A DNA stretch of 46,447 nucleotides from JAHJDR01 sp964609965 (GCA_964609965.1 CAZSTS010000018.1:1-46447); one strand, 5' to 3'. Positions 25,286 to 31,905 are shown, counted from the first letter of the stretch. The notes: a model not told the origin generated them from the letters alone. Numbers and translations: made by a program.

Positions 25286-25813
25286 TTATTTTTTATTATA
25301 TGAGACTTCTAATATCTTTTTTTCTAAAAGTCGTTGTGCACTTGGAAACTGCTCAACAAATTCTCTCAATGCTGATTTAGCGTTTCTGTCCATGATAAAA
25401 TTCCCTTTTTTATCTTTTGAACCACTTTTTTTGTGTTTTTTAATATATGTCCAAAAGATTTTTTCATTGATCCTTGATACTTTGCTTATCGATTTTTCAA
25501 ATAAAAGCTTAAGTTCTTCATCTGACCAAGAGCCTTCTCTGATTTTTGAGGCGTCAAAGATCTTTCCTACAGGACCATTGTAACGAAAGGGTGCTAAGGA
25601 TAAAAAACGTTCCTTGCTTAATGAAAAATCACCGTCCTTGTCTTTAAAGCTTTCAAAGGCTTGTTGCCAATTTTCGAGAGAGTGTTTTTTTGTGTCTACA
25701 AAACCATGAATGTAAAGGTAGGCCACATCTGCGTCTTTAAACGTGATGGTGCCATCTTTGTTTTTTTTCATCTTATCCCAAATATATTCCATGACTTCGT
25801 GAGAGGTTTTCAT
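25286..25813 (-). CDS. Paralogue 1 of the radical SAM locus; short form without tail (175 aa)
   Basis: The ATG at 25813 (MKTSHEVMEYIWDKMKK) follows AAGG and matches the truncated copy at 27309, so I prefer it to the in-frame TTG two codons upstream. The core has KNKDGTITFKDADVAYLY, FVDTKKHSLENW, KDKDGDFSLSKERFLSL, IREGSWSDEELKLLF and KKGNFIMD...FPSAQRLL. The G-x-[IF] loops resemble EF-hands but key Asp/Glu positions are missing. It ends after the FPS helix, so the ETTL segment and LRKPGGKVFG tail seen in the other two are absent. It lies between the two radical SAM genes and has its own promoter. Confidence 0.8.
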   Translation of the reverse strand: MKTSHEVMEYIWDKMKKNKDGTITFKDADVAYLYIHGFVDTKKHSLENWQQAFESFKDKDGDFSLSKERFLSLAPFRYNGPVGKIFDASKIREGSWSDEELKLLFEKSISKVSRINEKIFWTYIKKHKKSGSKDKKGNFIMDRNAKSALREFVEQFPSAQRLLEKKILEVSYNKK

Positions 25814-25842
25814 AATCAATCCTTATGTATTAAATTTCTTCT

Positions 25843-25871
25843 ATGTTAGCGATTTTACAAACTAAATGCAA
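25843..25871 (-). promoter_or_regulatory. Promoter of paralogue 1 (TTGCAT-N17-TAACAT)
   Basis: The same TTGCAT, 17-base spacer and TAACAT as at 23865-23893 lie about 30 bases upstream of the ATG. The preserved words TTTGCATTTAGTTTGTAAAA and CGCTAACATAGAA show both copies descend from one duplicated segment. Confidence 0.65.
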
Positions 25872-25902
25872 ATATTAACTACATTACTTCTTTTACGACC
25901 TT

Positions 25903-27243
25903 CTAAAAAATATCGAAATACGCATCTGGTCTTATTTTCGAAAATAATCTGTGAGTCTTATCCTTTAGAAACAAAAGTCTAATATTTGCCCCAACTCTAC
26001 TGAATTTTTTATAAATAGTAAGATACTTTAAAAAAGTTTCATCTCTCGAAGCGTATTTATTGAGATCATCATCCCAAGAAAGAAAATCTATGTAATTAGT
26101 ACGGATTGGAGGGATTTCGTTAGAATACCTGAAAAAATCTTGCACTGTATAATTGTAGTCTAATTCTTTGATTTTGAAATCATCCTTGCGGTTTTTAATT
26201 TCGACTCCATCACTCAACAAAAAATAAGACGGCTTGTATAGGCTTACAAGCGGATATGATTTCTTAATAAAATCTTCTTGGTCTTTAATATGTTTATTTG
26301 TGACTGTGGGTAATCCAAAAAGCAAATAAACATCATTTTTTGTTCCAAATTTTGGAAAGAATTTAAGCGCCTTATCAATCTGCTCGGTAGTGATGCCTTT
26401 TTTGTATCGATCTAAGATTTCTTGATTATAAAATTCAATGCCTAAAGCTATTCCATAAATAGTCCCTTTGGGGCATTTTTTTAAGATGCTTCTTAGCGAT
26501 TCAATATTGCTGTCCACTCTAAGGCCAAGGACATAAAACTGAGGCCTGAATTTTTTTATATAACCACGGTTATAAAGAATCTCTAAAAATTCAGTCAGCA
26601 TTTCAGGTTTCGTTTCATTATCAAAGAAATAATATAGTTTATAACCAAATTGATCCATGTAGTACATGACCTCATTGGCTACGTCCTGGGCATTTTTGCT
26701 TGGATACACACACTTTGTTGCCTGGTGACAGAATACACACTTATTCCATGAACAACGACTGTCACGGAAATTAATCATCACTACACCTTCAACAGGATAT
26801 TCAGGGCATAAGGTATAAGCAGAAACTCTGTTGAAATCTTCTGCACGGTAAACTCCAGAGGGGAGGTTTTGTTCTATAATAGCTTTGAGGACTTCTTCGC
26901 CTTTTCCCACGCAGATGTGCGTGATTTCAGGATAATACTTTAACACATCTGCATCATTAAGGAAGTAATAGGCAGCCCCACCTACAACAACCTTACATTT
27001 TATCTTGCCAAATTTCTTTCTCAGTGCCTGAATGAAAAGGTTGAGGTTTACAAGAGCCATAATTGAGGTTGAGGAGATCAAAATATAATTTTCTGAATCG
27101 TTCTCAATTGTATCTAAGTTATCAATCGAAACAAGATGACTTGTAAATTTGATATCAGAAAATTGCTTTAGATAGCTTAAGAGATGTTCAACATTTTCGT
27201 TTGGTCTTCCGATTTCGTAATGTTTAGCGGAATAAATTATCAT
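25903..27243 (-). CDS. Radical SAM protein 2 with Rossmann-like N-terminal domain
   Basis: This 446-residue protein is a same-length paralogue of radical SAM 1, with cluster Cys at 164, 169 and 172 in an identical CSWNKCVFC. It has the same degenerate B12-like domain, with VVVGGAAYYF and HICVGKGEE, and the SAM-contact region GIALGIEFYNQEILDRYKKGIT. Strict conservation is greatest around the cluster and the C-terminal FLSWDDDLNKYASRDETF, while divergence is spread through the rest, implying that both copies remain under selection. A 17-codon remnant of a paralogue-1-like gene ends 12 bases upstream, matching the spacing before radical SAM 1. Its expression may depend on read-through from upstream. 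Confidence 0.87.
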   Translation of the reverse strand: MIIYSAKHYEIGRPNENVEHLLSYLKQFSDIKFTSHLVSIDNLDTIENDSENYILISSTSIMALVNLNLFIQALRKKFGKIKCKVVVGGAAYYFLNDADVLKYYPEITHICVGKGEEVLKAIIEQNLPSGVYRAEDFNRVSAYTLCPEYPVEGVVMINFRDSRCSWNKCVFCHQATKCVYPSKNAQDVANEVMYYMDQFGYKLYYFFDNETKPEMLTEFLEILYNRGYIKKFRPQFYVLGLRVDSNIESLRSILKKCPKGTIYGIALGIEFYNQEILDRYKKGITTEQIDKALKFFPKFGTKNDVYLLFGLPTVTNKHIKDQEDFIKKSYPLVSLYKPSYFLLSDGVEIKNRKDDFKIKELDYNYTVQDFFRYSNEIPPIRTNYIDFLSWDDDLNKYASRDETFLKYLTIYKKFSRVGANIRLLFLKDKTHRLFSKIRPDAYFDIF

Positions 27244-27255
27244 AAGTATTAGGTT

Positions 27256-27309
27256 CTATTTTTTCATATTATCCCAAATAGATTCCATGACTTCGTGAGA
27301 GGTTTTCAT
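27256..27309 (-). pseudogene. 17-codon remnant of a paralogue-1 gene
   Basis: The frame MKTSHEVMESIWDNMKK, then TAG, matches the first 17 codons of the intact gene at 25813 with two substitutions, and keeps the AAGG ribosome-binding site and the 12-base gap to the radical SAM gene. The body of the gene is gone. It could still be translated as a short leader peptide coupled to radical SAM 2. Confidence 0.85.
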
Positions 27310-27329
27310 ATAAATCCTTAAGTATTATT

Positions 27330-27352
27330 AAAAAAACAAGGAGACTTCCTTG
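27330..27352 (-). terminator. Rho-independent terminator after the 175-aa protein gene
   Basis: On the minus strand the stem CAAGGA-AGTC-TCCTTG is followed by seven T residues. It closes the two-gene unit for the low-complexity proteins and precedes the remnant by about 20 bases. Confidence 0.75.
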
Positions 27353-27380
27353 ATGACATATGCTCATTCATGTTGTTAGA

Positions 27381-27908
27381 TTACGTTGTGCGAGTTCTCC
27401 AAGTTCCCCCTTCTCTAAGCTTATCAGCATCTCCAAATTCAAGGTCAACCTCAGACCGAAAGTCTTTAACGCTAGGAGTTTTACGATTGACGTGATCAGG
27501 TGTTTCGAGCTCAATCCGAGAAGCGAGTTGAACTGTATCTAATGCATCTAGAGATGGATTTTGTAATGCGTTTTCTTGCTGTAATTCAAACTCAGTTTTT
27601 TCAAATTCTGAAATTTCTAAATTATTCAAATAAGAATTTTCACCGCCAAGCTGTGTTAGCTTGGCTTCGTTTGTTGCTATTCTATTGAGAGAAAAATTTG
27701 CATCAGTGGTGCTTACTTTGTTTCTATCAGCGCTTCTTTTTTCAGCAGATGTAGGGACTTCTGTGGTTGATTCATCGCTCTCGGTCGCTTGAGCTTGATT
27801 ATCTAGTTTATATTGTTCGATTGCTTGAGATCGTTGTTCAATCTCCTCGGCTTTAGCCTGGCTCTCATCAATATTATTGCCGTACGTATTTGAAATCTGG
27901 TTAGACAT
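27381..27908 (-). CDS. Low-complexity Gln/Glu/Ser-rich protein with LR-x-GG ending (175 aa)
   Basis: The 175-residue protein is polar, has no Cys and no signal peptide. It is rich in Gln, Glu, Ser, Asn and Thr and probably partly helical or disordered (KAEEIEQRSQAIEQYK near the N-terminus). Its end, DADKLREGGTWRTRTT, resembles the DIKTLRKPGGKVFG ending of two neighbours: LR, one or two residues, then GG, then a short tail. No family is recognised. GGGAG sits nine bases before the ATG. It lies 15 bases downstream of the coiled-coil gene and is co-transcribed with it, ending in a terminator. Confidence 0.72.
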   Translation of the reverse strand: MSNQISNTYGNNIDESQAKAEEIEQRSQAIEQYKLDNQAQATESDESTTEVPTSAEKRSADRNKVSTTDANFSLNRIATNEAKLTQLGGENSYLNNLEISEFEKTEFELQQENALQNPSLDALDTVQLASRIELETPDHVNRKTPSVKDFRSEVDLEFGDADKLREGGTWRTRTT

Positions 27909-27923
27909 TGATTGAACTCCCTT

Positions 27924-28469
27924 TTACCAAATGCTGCCATCACCATAATAATAAGCGTTTTCTGCTTTTTCGAGTTTTGCTTCTGCTTCTATTTCTTCGG
28001 CCTCTGCTTCGAGGTATTGAGCATCAGCAGCACGCAAATTAGCCTGAGCATTCACAGCATCTACTTTTTCGATTGATTCCATCTCAACTTCAAGTTTGGC
28101 TATTTCGACTTCGTATTCCATTTCGGCAATCTTTTCGTCGGTTTTGCATTGTTCTTTAACACCTTCAAGAGCTGCGTCAGCTTCTTTAATGCGGGCATCA
28201 GCATCTAACCAAGCTGCTTCAACAGAGGCTTCTGCTTCACCTCCCATAATATCAAAGTCTTTTTGCGCAGTAACCCAGGTTTCCTCAGCGCTACGTATAG
28301 TATTTTGGTAAGATTCAAAGGCAGTTGATTGATCACCGGCTCCAGTCTGACCAAATCTTGTAAATTCAACATCCGCATCGTAATCGTCAGGAGTGCTAGT
28401 CCTTTGTGATAGATAGTCTTTCTCGTTTACACTAAAACCACTTTGGCCGCCTGATGTATAATTTCCCAT
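27924..28469 (-). CDS. Ala/Glu-rich coiled-coil protein (181 aa)
   Basis: The first 70 residues are polar and Gly/Ser/Asp-rich (MGNYTSGGQSGFSVNEKD). Residues about 75-170 form a long Ala/Glu/Lys heptad-like coiled coil (EAEAEEIEAEAKLEKAE), with one Cys. The end is YYYGDGSIW. There is no signal peptide or membrane helix. The length and composition recall structural, chaperone or secreted-apparatus proteins, but no family is recognised. AAGGAG precedes the ATG. It is the first gene of the unit that runs toward the radical SAM locus and diverges from the secreted FG-GAP-type protein. Confidence 0.72.
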   Translation of the reverse strand: MGNYTSGGQSGFSVNEKDYLSQRTSTPDDYDADVEFTRFGQTGAGDQSTAFESYQNTIRSAEETWVTAQKDFDIMGGEAEASVEAAWLDADARIKEADAALEGVKEQCKTDEKIAEMEYEVEIAKLEVEMESIEKVDAVNAQANLRAADAQYLEAEAEEIEAEAKLEKAENAYYYGDGSIW

Positions 28470-28510
28470 AGAAACTCCTTATTTATTCGCCTAAAAATGA
28501 AAAAATCCTT

Positions 28511-28532
28511 ACACTACTATTATCGTGTAAAA
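28511..28532. promoter_or_regulatory. Dyad in the divergent region upstream of the coiled-coil gene
   Basis: TTACAC-N10-GTGTAA lies between the divergent genes, about 42 bases upstream of the coiled-coil gene. Outer words cgcctaaa (near 28488) and tttaggcg (near 28552) form a further dyad around it. This may be an operator region. Confidence 0.4.
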
Positions 28533-28636
28533 GGGGGGTGAAAGTTGTTATTTAGGCGCTTTTCTTATATTTTATCAAATACTTGTTATATATACAATAA
28601 ATTACTATTGTTATCATATTAACCCATTGTCAGTGT

Positions 28637-29782
28637 ATGTTAACCATTGTTAAACAGTGTGTCCTCTCTATTTGTCTTGTTTTATTAATTAGTGCTCCGG
28701 TGAGGGCTGAAAGTGCCTTACTGGGTAGTTTATGGGAATCGGGTGGTATTAGCGGCTTATTACTAAGTCTTGACTATGGAGATGTGGATGGAGACGGTGT
28801 TAATGACATTGTTTATGTAAGTCGTGGCAAATTGGCTCTGTTAGAGTTTCAAGAAAAGGAATTTAAAGAAAAACTCACTCTCAAATCCGGAAACAACCGA
28901 GAATTTCATAGAGTCCATTTAGGAGACTGGGATCAAGATGGTGTGATTGAAGTGCTTGTTAATGGTTTTATCAGAGATCGAGTTTATAGCTGGTTGTATC
29001 GAGTTGAAGGCAAAAACTTTGTTTTAGAGCAAGAGTTTGATAAATTATTGATGCCCTTGTCTTTAGGTACGGGGCAAAATCTTTATACTCAAAGCATGCA
29101 TGGTAAATGGCAGTGGAGTGACGATATCAATGTTCTTAAACTCAAAAATGGAAAATGGCAGGAAGAAAAAACTCAAATCCGTGTCAATCGAGGGATTGGA
29201 GGAGGGGCCAGGCCCTTATTTGCCATAACAGCTTTTGATGGCAATCTCATTTCATTAGGAGGAGATCATAAACTCACGGTTCGTAAACCAAATGGAAAAA
29301 AGGTTTGGAAAAGTTCTATGCACTACGGCATGGCAATTGATTACTTAGACATCAAAGAAAAAGATCCTTTGGGTATTAAACGTGAGAACAGATTTTACAT
29401 TCCTTCACGAATGTTAGTTAAAGATAAAAATCTTCTTGTGATTAAAAACGATGGTTATTTAAAGTCCATAGTAGGTACATTGCCTAATATAAAATCATCA
29501 CAGCTGCTAACCCTAGTCTGGACGGCAGGGGGATTCCAGGAGCTTAAAACGACACCAAGGCTTAATGGGGCTATAACTGATATAAGATTTATAGACTTTG
29601 ATAAGGATGGAATGGATGAACTTATGGTTTCTTATTTGATGAAAAAGAGTGGTTACTTTGAAGCGTACCGTGGGTATTCAACGGTGATTGCTGTTATCCC
29701 AACAGGTTTAGCTCCTAAAGTCCAACCTTCTTCCGAAACTACAAATCCAAATTCACAAGACCCAGAAGCCCCAAAGTCCTAA
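28637..29782 (+). CDS. Secreted FG-GAP/VCBS-like repeat protein
   Basis: The 381-residue protein has a Sec signal peptide (LSICLVLLISAPVRA, cleavage probably after the Ala of VRA). The mature part carries FG-GAP/VCBS-like blocks: LDYGDVDGDGVNDIVYVSRG, LGDWDQDGVIEVLVNG and, near the end, RFIDFDKDGMDELMVSYL, so a beta-propeller is expected. The C-terminus is Pro/Ser/Asn-rich and may be disordered. It is shorter and less regular than the propeller lipoprotein at 9233. Function is unknown, perhaps surface binding. The ribosome-binding site is weak. Transcription diverges from the coiled-coil/radical SAM cluster. Confidence 0.75.
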   Translation: MLTIVKQCVLSICLVLLISAPVRAESALLGSLWESGGISGLLLSLDYGDVDGDGVNDIVYVSRGKLALLEFQEKEFKEKLTLKSGNNREFHRVHLGDWDQDGVIEVLVNGFIRDRVYSWLYRVEGKNFVLEQEFDKLLMPLSLGTGQNLYTQSMHGKWQWSDDINVLKLKNGKWQEEKTQIRVNRGIGGGARPLFAITAFDGNLISLGGDHKLTVRKPNGKKVWKSSMHYGMAIDYLDIKEKDPLGIKRENRFYIPSRMLVKDKNLLVIKNDGYLKSIVGTLPNIKSSQLLTLVWTAGGFQELKTTPRLNGAITDIRFIDFDKDGMDELMVSYLMKKSGYFEAYRGYSTVIAVIPTGLAPKVQPSSETTNPNSQDPEAPKS

Positions 29783-29884
29783 AACTCCATTTTTTTTCTT
29801 TGATTTTTTTTAAGTTTTAACCCAAAGCTTGGGTTTCTATCAACGGAGCCTGTTTCGTAGAAAGGGAAATTTATTTCAGATTCA

Positions 29885-29908
29885 AACCACGTAGCTTGTT
29901 GCGTGGTT
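29885..29908. promoter_or_regulatory. Hairpin upstream of the small lipoprotein
   Basis: AACCACG...CGTGGTT forms a 7-bp stem in the 172-base gap. A second palindrome, AACCC(A)AAGCTTGGGTT, lies at 29819-29835 and is followed by only a weak T-run. They may serve as terminators for the preceding gene or as leader structures. Confidence 0.4.
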
Positions 29909-29954
29909 ATTGCTCCAAGTAAATGAGTTACTAATTTCCAAGAAAGGTTTACTT

Positions 29955-30434
29955 ATGATTAAAACCATAATTGCATCATTATTTATCATTACCTTAATGG
30001 GGTGCCAGAGTAGCACGTTACAGACTAATGTCGATGCAGATTCTACTGAAGTGACAAAACCCAAGGTTGTAAGTCAATACGATGGAACCTATAGGTTTGA
30101 TGCAAAAACCTACAAGGATGCTCAGCTCAAGAATAAAGATTCGTTGTTCAAAAAAATGAAGCCCGAAGATGTTGATAGAATGATGCGTATTTTTAAACCC
30201 TTTACTATTGATGTACAAGGGAATGACGTCATGGCGACTTTTTCGCATGATGTGATCAAAGGAAAAATAACCCCGTTATCTAAATCATCAAAAGAGACAA
30301 AACTTTTCATGACTCCTTTGGACGAAGAAAAAAAGGATCAGACTGTGACTTTGATTATTCGTGGCAATGAAATGATTGTTGATCCAGGAAAAAAAGAAGT
30401 CGATAAGATGTTTTTTAGAAGAGTGGGAGAATAG
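29955..30434 (+). CDS. Small lipoprotein of unknown function
   Basis: I choose ATG 29955 (MIKTIIASLFIITLMGCQSS), preceded by AAAGG, over an earlier in-frame start at 29910. The 159-residue product has a strong lipobox LMGC (Cys17). The mature part begins with a Ser/Thr-rich linker, then YDGTYRFDAKTY and a mixed alpha/beta domain with repeated beta strands (FTIDVQGNDVMATF, QTVTLIIRGNEMIVDP). It resembles small lipocalin-like or membrane-sensor lipoproteins, but no named family is recognised. It is lipid-anchored to the envelope. The tRNA gene follows on the opposite strand. Confidence 0.75.
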   Translation: MIKTIIASLFIITLMGCQSSTLQTNVDADSTEVTKPKVVSQYDGTYRFDAKTYKDAQLKNKDSLFKKMKPEDVDRMMRIFKPFTIDVQGNDVMATFSHDVIKGKITPLSKSSKETKLFMTPLDEEKKDQTVTLIIRGNEMIVDPGKKEVDKMFFRRVGE

Positions 30435-30436
30435 GG

Positions 30437-30508
30437 TGGCAGGAGCGAGAGTTGAACTCGCGACCAAGAGCTTATGAGTCTCCTGCTCTACCACTGAGCT
30501 ACCCTGCC
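30437..30508 (-). tRNA. tRNA-Met (anticodon CAT), elongator type likely
   Basis: On the minus strand the 72-nt sequence folds as acceptor GGCAGGG/TCCTGCC, D-arm GCTC-AGTGGTA-GAGC, anticodon loop CTCATAA and T-arm GCGAG-TTCAACT-CTCGC. CCA is not encoded. An A-G pair at 31-39 of the anticodon stem is typical of many elongator tRNA-Met genes. A lysidine-dependent tRNA-Ile(CAT) is the alternative and cannot be ruled out by eye. Confidence 0.88.
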
Positions 30509-30577
30509 AAATAAAAAAATCGTAAAATTATCAAAGCAACCTTGCCAATTTACTAACAAGATTATTTCCACTTCCTG

Positions 30578-30603
30578 TCCGCCGAAGTCTTGACGAAGGC
30601 GGA
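30578..30603. repeat. 26-bp palindromic repeat upstream of the tRNA
   Basis: TCCGCCGAAG-tcttga-CGAAGGCGGA is a GC-rich imperfect palindrome placed directly against the duplicated 5' end of the tRNA. It belongs to the class of CGAAGG-containing compact palindromes also found at 3589, 8382 and 31878. Confidence 0.7.
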
Positions 30604-30615
30604 AGCTACCCTGCC
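30604..30615 (-). pseudogene. Fragment of the tRNA 5' end
   Basis: agctaccctgcc followed by aaataaaaa repeats the first 12 tRNA bases and its upstream flank at 30497-30518. The sequence further upstream is also loosely alike (TACTAACAA in both). It looks like the remains of a second tandem tRNA copy. Confidence 0.6.
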
Positions 30616-30692
30616 AAATAAAAATCACTAAATTTCAAATAGGGAGTTGCTACTAACAAAGAGAATCTTTTGATGTCAATCTCAACTCTCAT

Positions 30693-30941
30693 TTACAAAA
30701 TTTCTTTCAATTCTTCTCGTTCAATGGAATTCCCGTAAACCACTTTGTTGTTTTGGGTGTTGATAAGGGCAGGAGCGCCTTTGAGGTTGTATTTATGCGC
30801 TAGATGATTTTCTTTTTTATTAAAATCTACATTTAATTCGTATTTTCCACGACAAACAATGTCGAGGTGGTTCCTTAAGTGGTTGATAGTCTTAAAAACA
30901 GATCCATCCATGAATTCAAAGACTAAAATGAATTGGTTCAT
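30693..30941 (-). CDS. KaiB-like/thioredoxin-fold small protein
   Basis: The 82-residue protein has the order of a thioredoxin-like or KaiB-type fold: a strand FILVFEF, a helix with NHLRNHLDIVCRG, the strand KYELNVDFN, then LKGAPALIN in the cis-Pro position and a final helix REELKEIL. It lacks the CXXC redox pair. KaiB family proteins share RYTLEVID followed by an ATPTLIK-like loop, which is the nearest match. No kaiC gene is near, so a circadian role is unlikely; stress-related KaiB-like proteins are known in other bacteria. The ATG follows GGAGG at good spacing. Identification is by pattern only. Confidence 0.6.
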   Translation of the reverse strand: MNQFILVFEFMDGSVFKTINHLRNHLDIVCRGKYELNVDFNKKENHLAHKYNLKGAPALINTQNNKVVYGNSIEREELKEIL

Positions 30942-31103
30942 AGGAGGTGCATGCTATGATGGCAGATGAGTGTCAAGGGATACGGAATACGATAGTCGAT
31001 AGGCGATAATCGATAGTGTTTTACGTTATTTGCTAGATGATGCATAGCATAACACCATGATATCATAGCAAATACTTATAGACGCATAAAAACAATAATT
31101 AAC

Positions 31104-31132
31104 TTGAGAAATTGCATTAAGCTTACTATTAA
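31104..31132 (+). promoter_or_regulatory. Promoter of the rpsP operon
   Basis: TTGAGA (31104-31109), a 17-base spacer and TATTAA (31127-31132) form a sigma-70-like promoter about 59 bases upstream of the rpsP start. Upstream lies AT-rich sequence, and a CGATAATCGATAG-type short-word array (30985-31018). Confidence 0.5.
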
Positions 31133-31190
31133 TCCGCACGACTTTTTTATGTAGTTGAAATCACAGAAGATGAGATTAAGGAGAACAGAC

Positions 31191-31427
31191 ATGGCAGTAG
31201 TTATTAGATTTGCTCGAAGAGGATCAAAAGGTAGCCCATTTTATCGTATAGTGGCTGCCGATAAAGAACGTCCAAGAGATGGAAAATTCTTAGAAGTATT
31301 GGGTAATTATAATCCCAAAAATAAAGCTCTTACTATTGATAATGAGCGTGTTAAATATTGGATTGACCATGGTGCAAAGTCATCTGATACAGTGAGCCAG
31401 TTATTGGCTAAACAAAGCACCAATTGA
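31191..31427 (+). CDS. rpsP: 30S ribosomal protein bS16
   Basis: The start is ATG 31191 (MAVVIRFARRGSKGSPFYRIV), directly after AAGGAGA; the longer frame from 31155 is not plausible. The 78-residue protein has the bS16 features FYRIVAADKERPRDGKFLEVLGNYNP and the final GAKSSDTVSQLL. It binds 16S rRNA and aids assembly of the 30S body. It is the first gene of rpsP-khpA-rimM-trmD-rplS-rnhB. The interval after it (31428-31562) contains the imperfect hairpin CTAATAGTTTATGGC...CATTAG at 31447-31474, which may reduce or regulate read-through. Confidence 0.97.
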   Translation: MAVVIRFARRGSKGSPFYRIVAADKERPRDGKFLEVLGNYNPKNKALTIDNERVKYWIDHGAKSSDTVSQLLAKQSTN

Positions 31428-31562
31428 TTTGATCTTTTACAATTTACTAATAGTTTATGGCATAAACTCATTAGTTATTATTTAAGAGACTGTGACTTAA
31501 ATCTGATTGGGATTTATGAACTAAGTCCCTTTAGTTATAGTACAATATGAACCGGAGGATAT

Positions 31563-31793
31563 ATGAAGCCATTAATCGAATTGATTGCTAAGTCCCTAGT
31601 TGACAAACCAGACGAAGTCGATGTCATTGAAGTCGAAGGGGAGCAAACCACAGTCATTGAACTTAAGGTTGCCAAAGATGATCTTGGCAAAGTGATCGGC
31701 AAACAAGGTCGAACAGCTCGTGCCATGAGAACCATATTAGGTGCTGCAGCAGCCAAAGTAAGAAAGCATTGTGTTTTAGAAATCATTGAATAG
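31563..31793 (+). CDS. khpA: KH domain RNA-binding protein KhpA
   Basis: The 76-residue protein is a single KH domain with the RNA-binding GKQG loop in LGKVIGKQGRTARAMRTIL, matching KhpA (YlqC). Such proteins bind many RNAs, often with KhpB, and influence cell division and translation. CGGAGG precedes the ATG. It sits between rpsP and rimM as in Firmicutes and many Deltaproteobacteria. A strong terminator 20 bases later separates it from rimM. Confidence 0.94.
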   Translation: MKPLIELIAKSLVDKPDEVDVIEVEGEQTTVIELKVAKDDLGKVIGKQGRTARAMRTILGAAAAKVRKHCVLEIIE

Positions 31794-31812
31794 ATTTTTA
31801 ATGAAACATTTT

Positions 31813-31843
31813 AAAAACCCCTCTTTAAGAGGGGTTTTTTTTT
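31813..31843 (+). terminator. Rho-independent terminator between khpA and rimM
   Basis: AAAACCCCTCTT-TAAG-AGGGGTTTTTTTTT is a near-perfect stem followed by nine T residues. It should end most transcripts after khpA, so rimM and the genes beyond need read-through or another promoter. Confidence 0.92.
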
Positions 31844-31877
31844 GAGAATAAATCATTTTTAGATGATTTGTTCTCAA

Positions 31878-31905
31878 TCCTGAGCGAACGTAGTAAGTCG
31901 AAGGA
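31878..31905. repeat. 28-bp palindromic repeat (ERSESK-type), copy 2
   Basis: The element matches the reverse complement of 8382-8409 at 25 of 28 positions. It lies directly in front of rimM, and its final AAGGA provides the ribosome-binding site for the TTG start. Confidence 0.75.

Noticed and set aside
23066..25813. Calling the paralogues true EF-hand calcium proteins
   Set aside because: The loops have Gly and hydrophobic positions but lack several of the Asp/Glu ligands, so calcium binding is not supported.
30437..30508. tRNA-Ile(CAT) instead of tRNA-Met
   Set aside because: Stem pattern with A-G at 31-39 favours elongator Met. Not excluded, so confidence in identity is lower than in the tRNA itself.
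30497..30615. Phage or island attachment sites at the tRNA
   Set aside because: The duplicated part is the tRNA 5' end, the interval is only about 107 bases, and no integrase is nearby.
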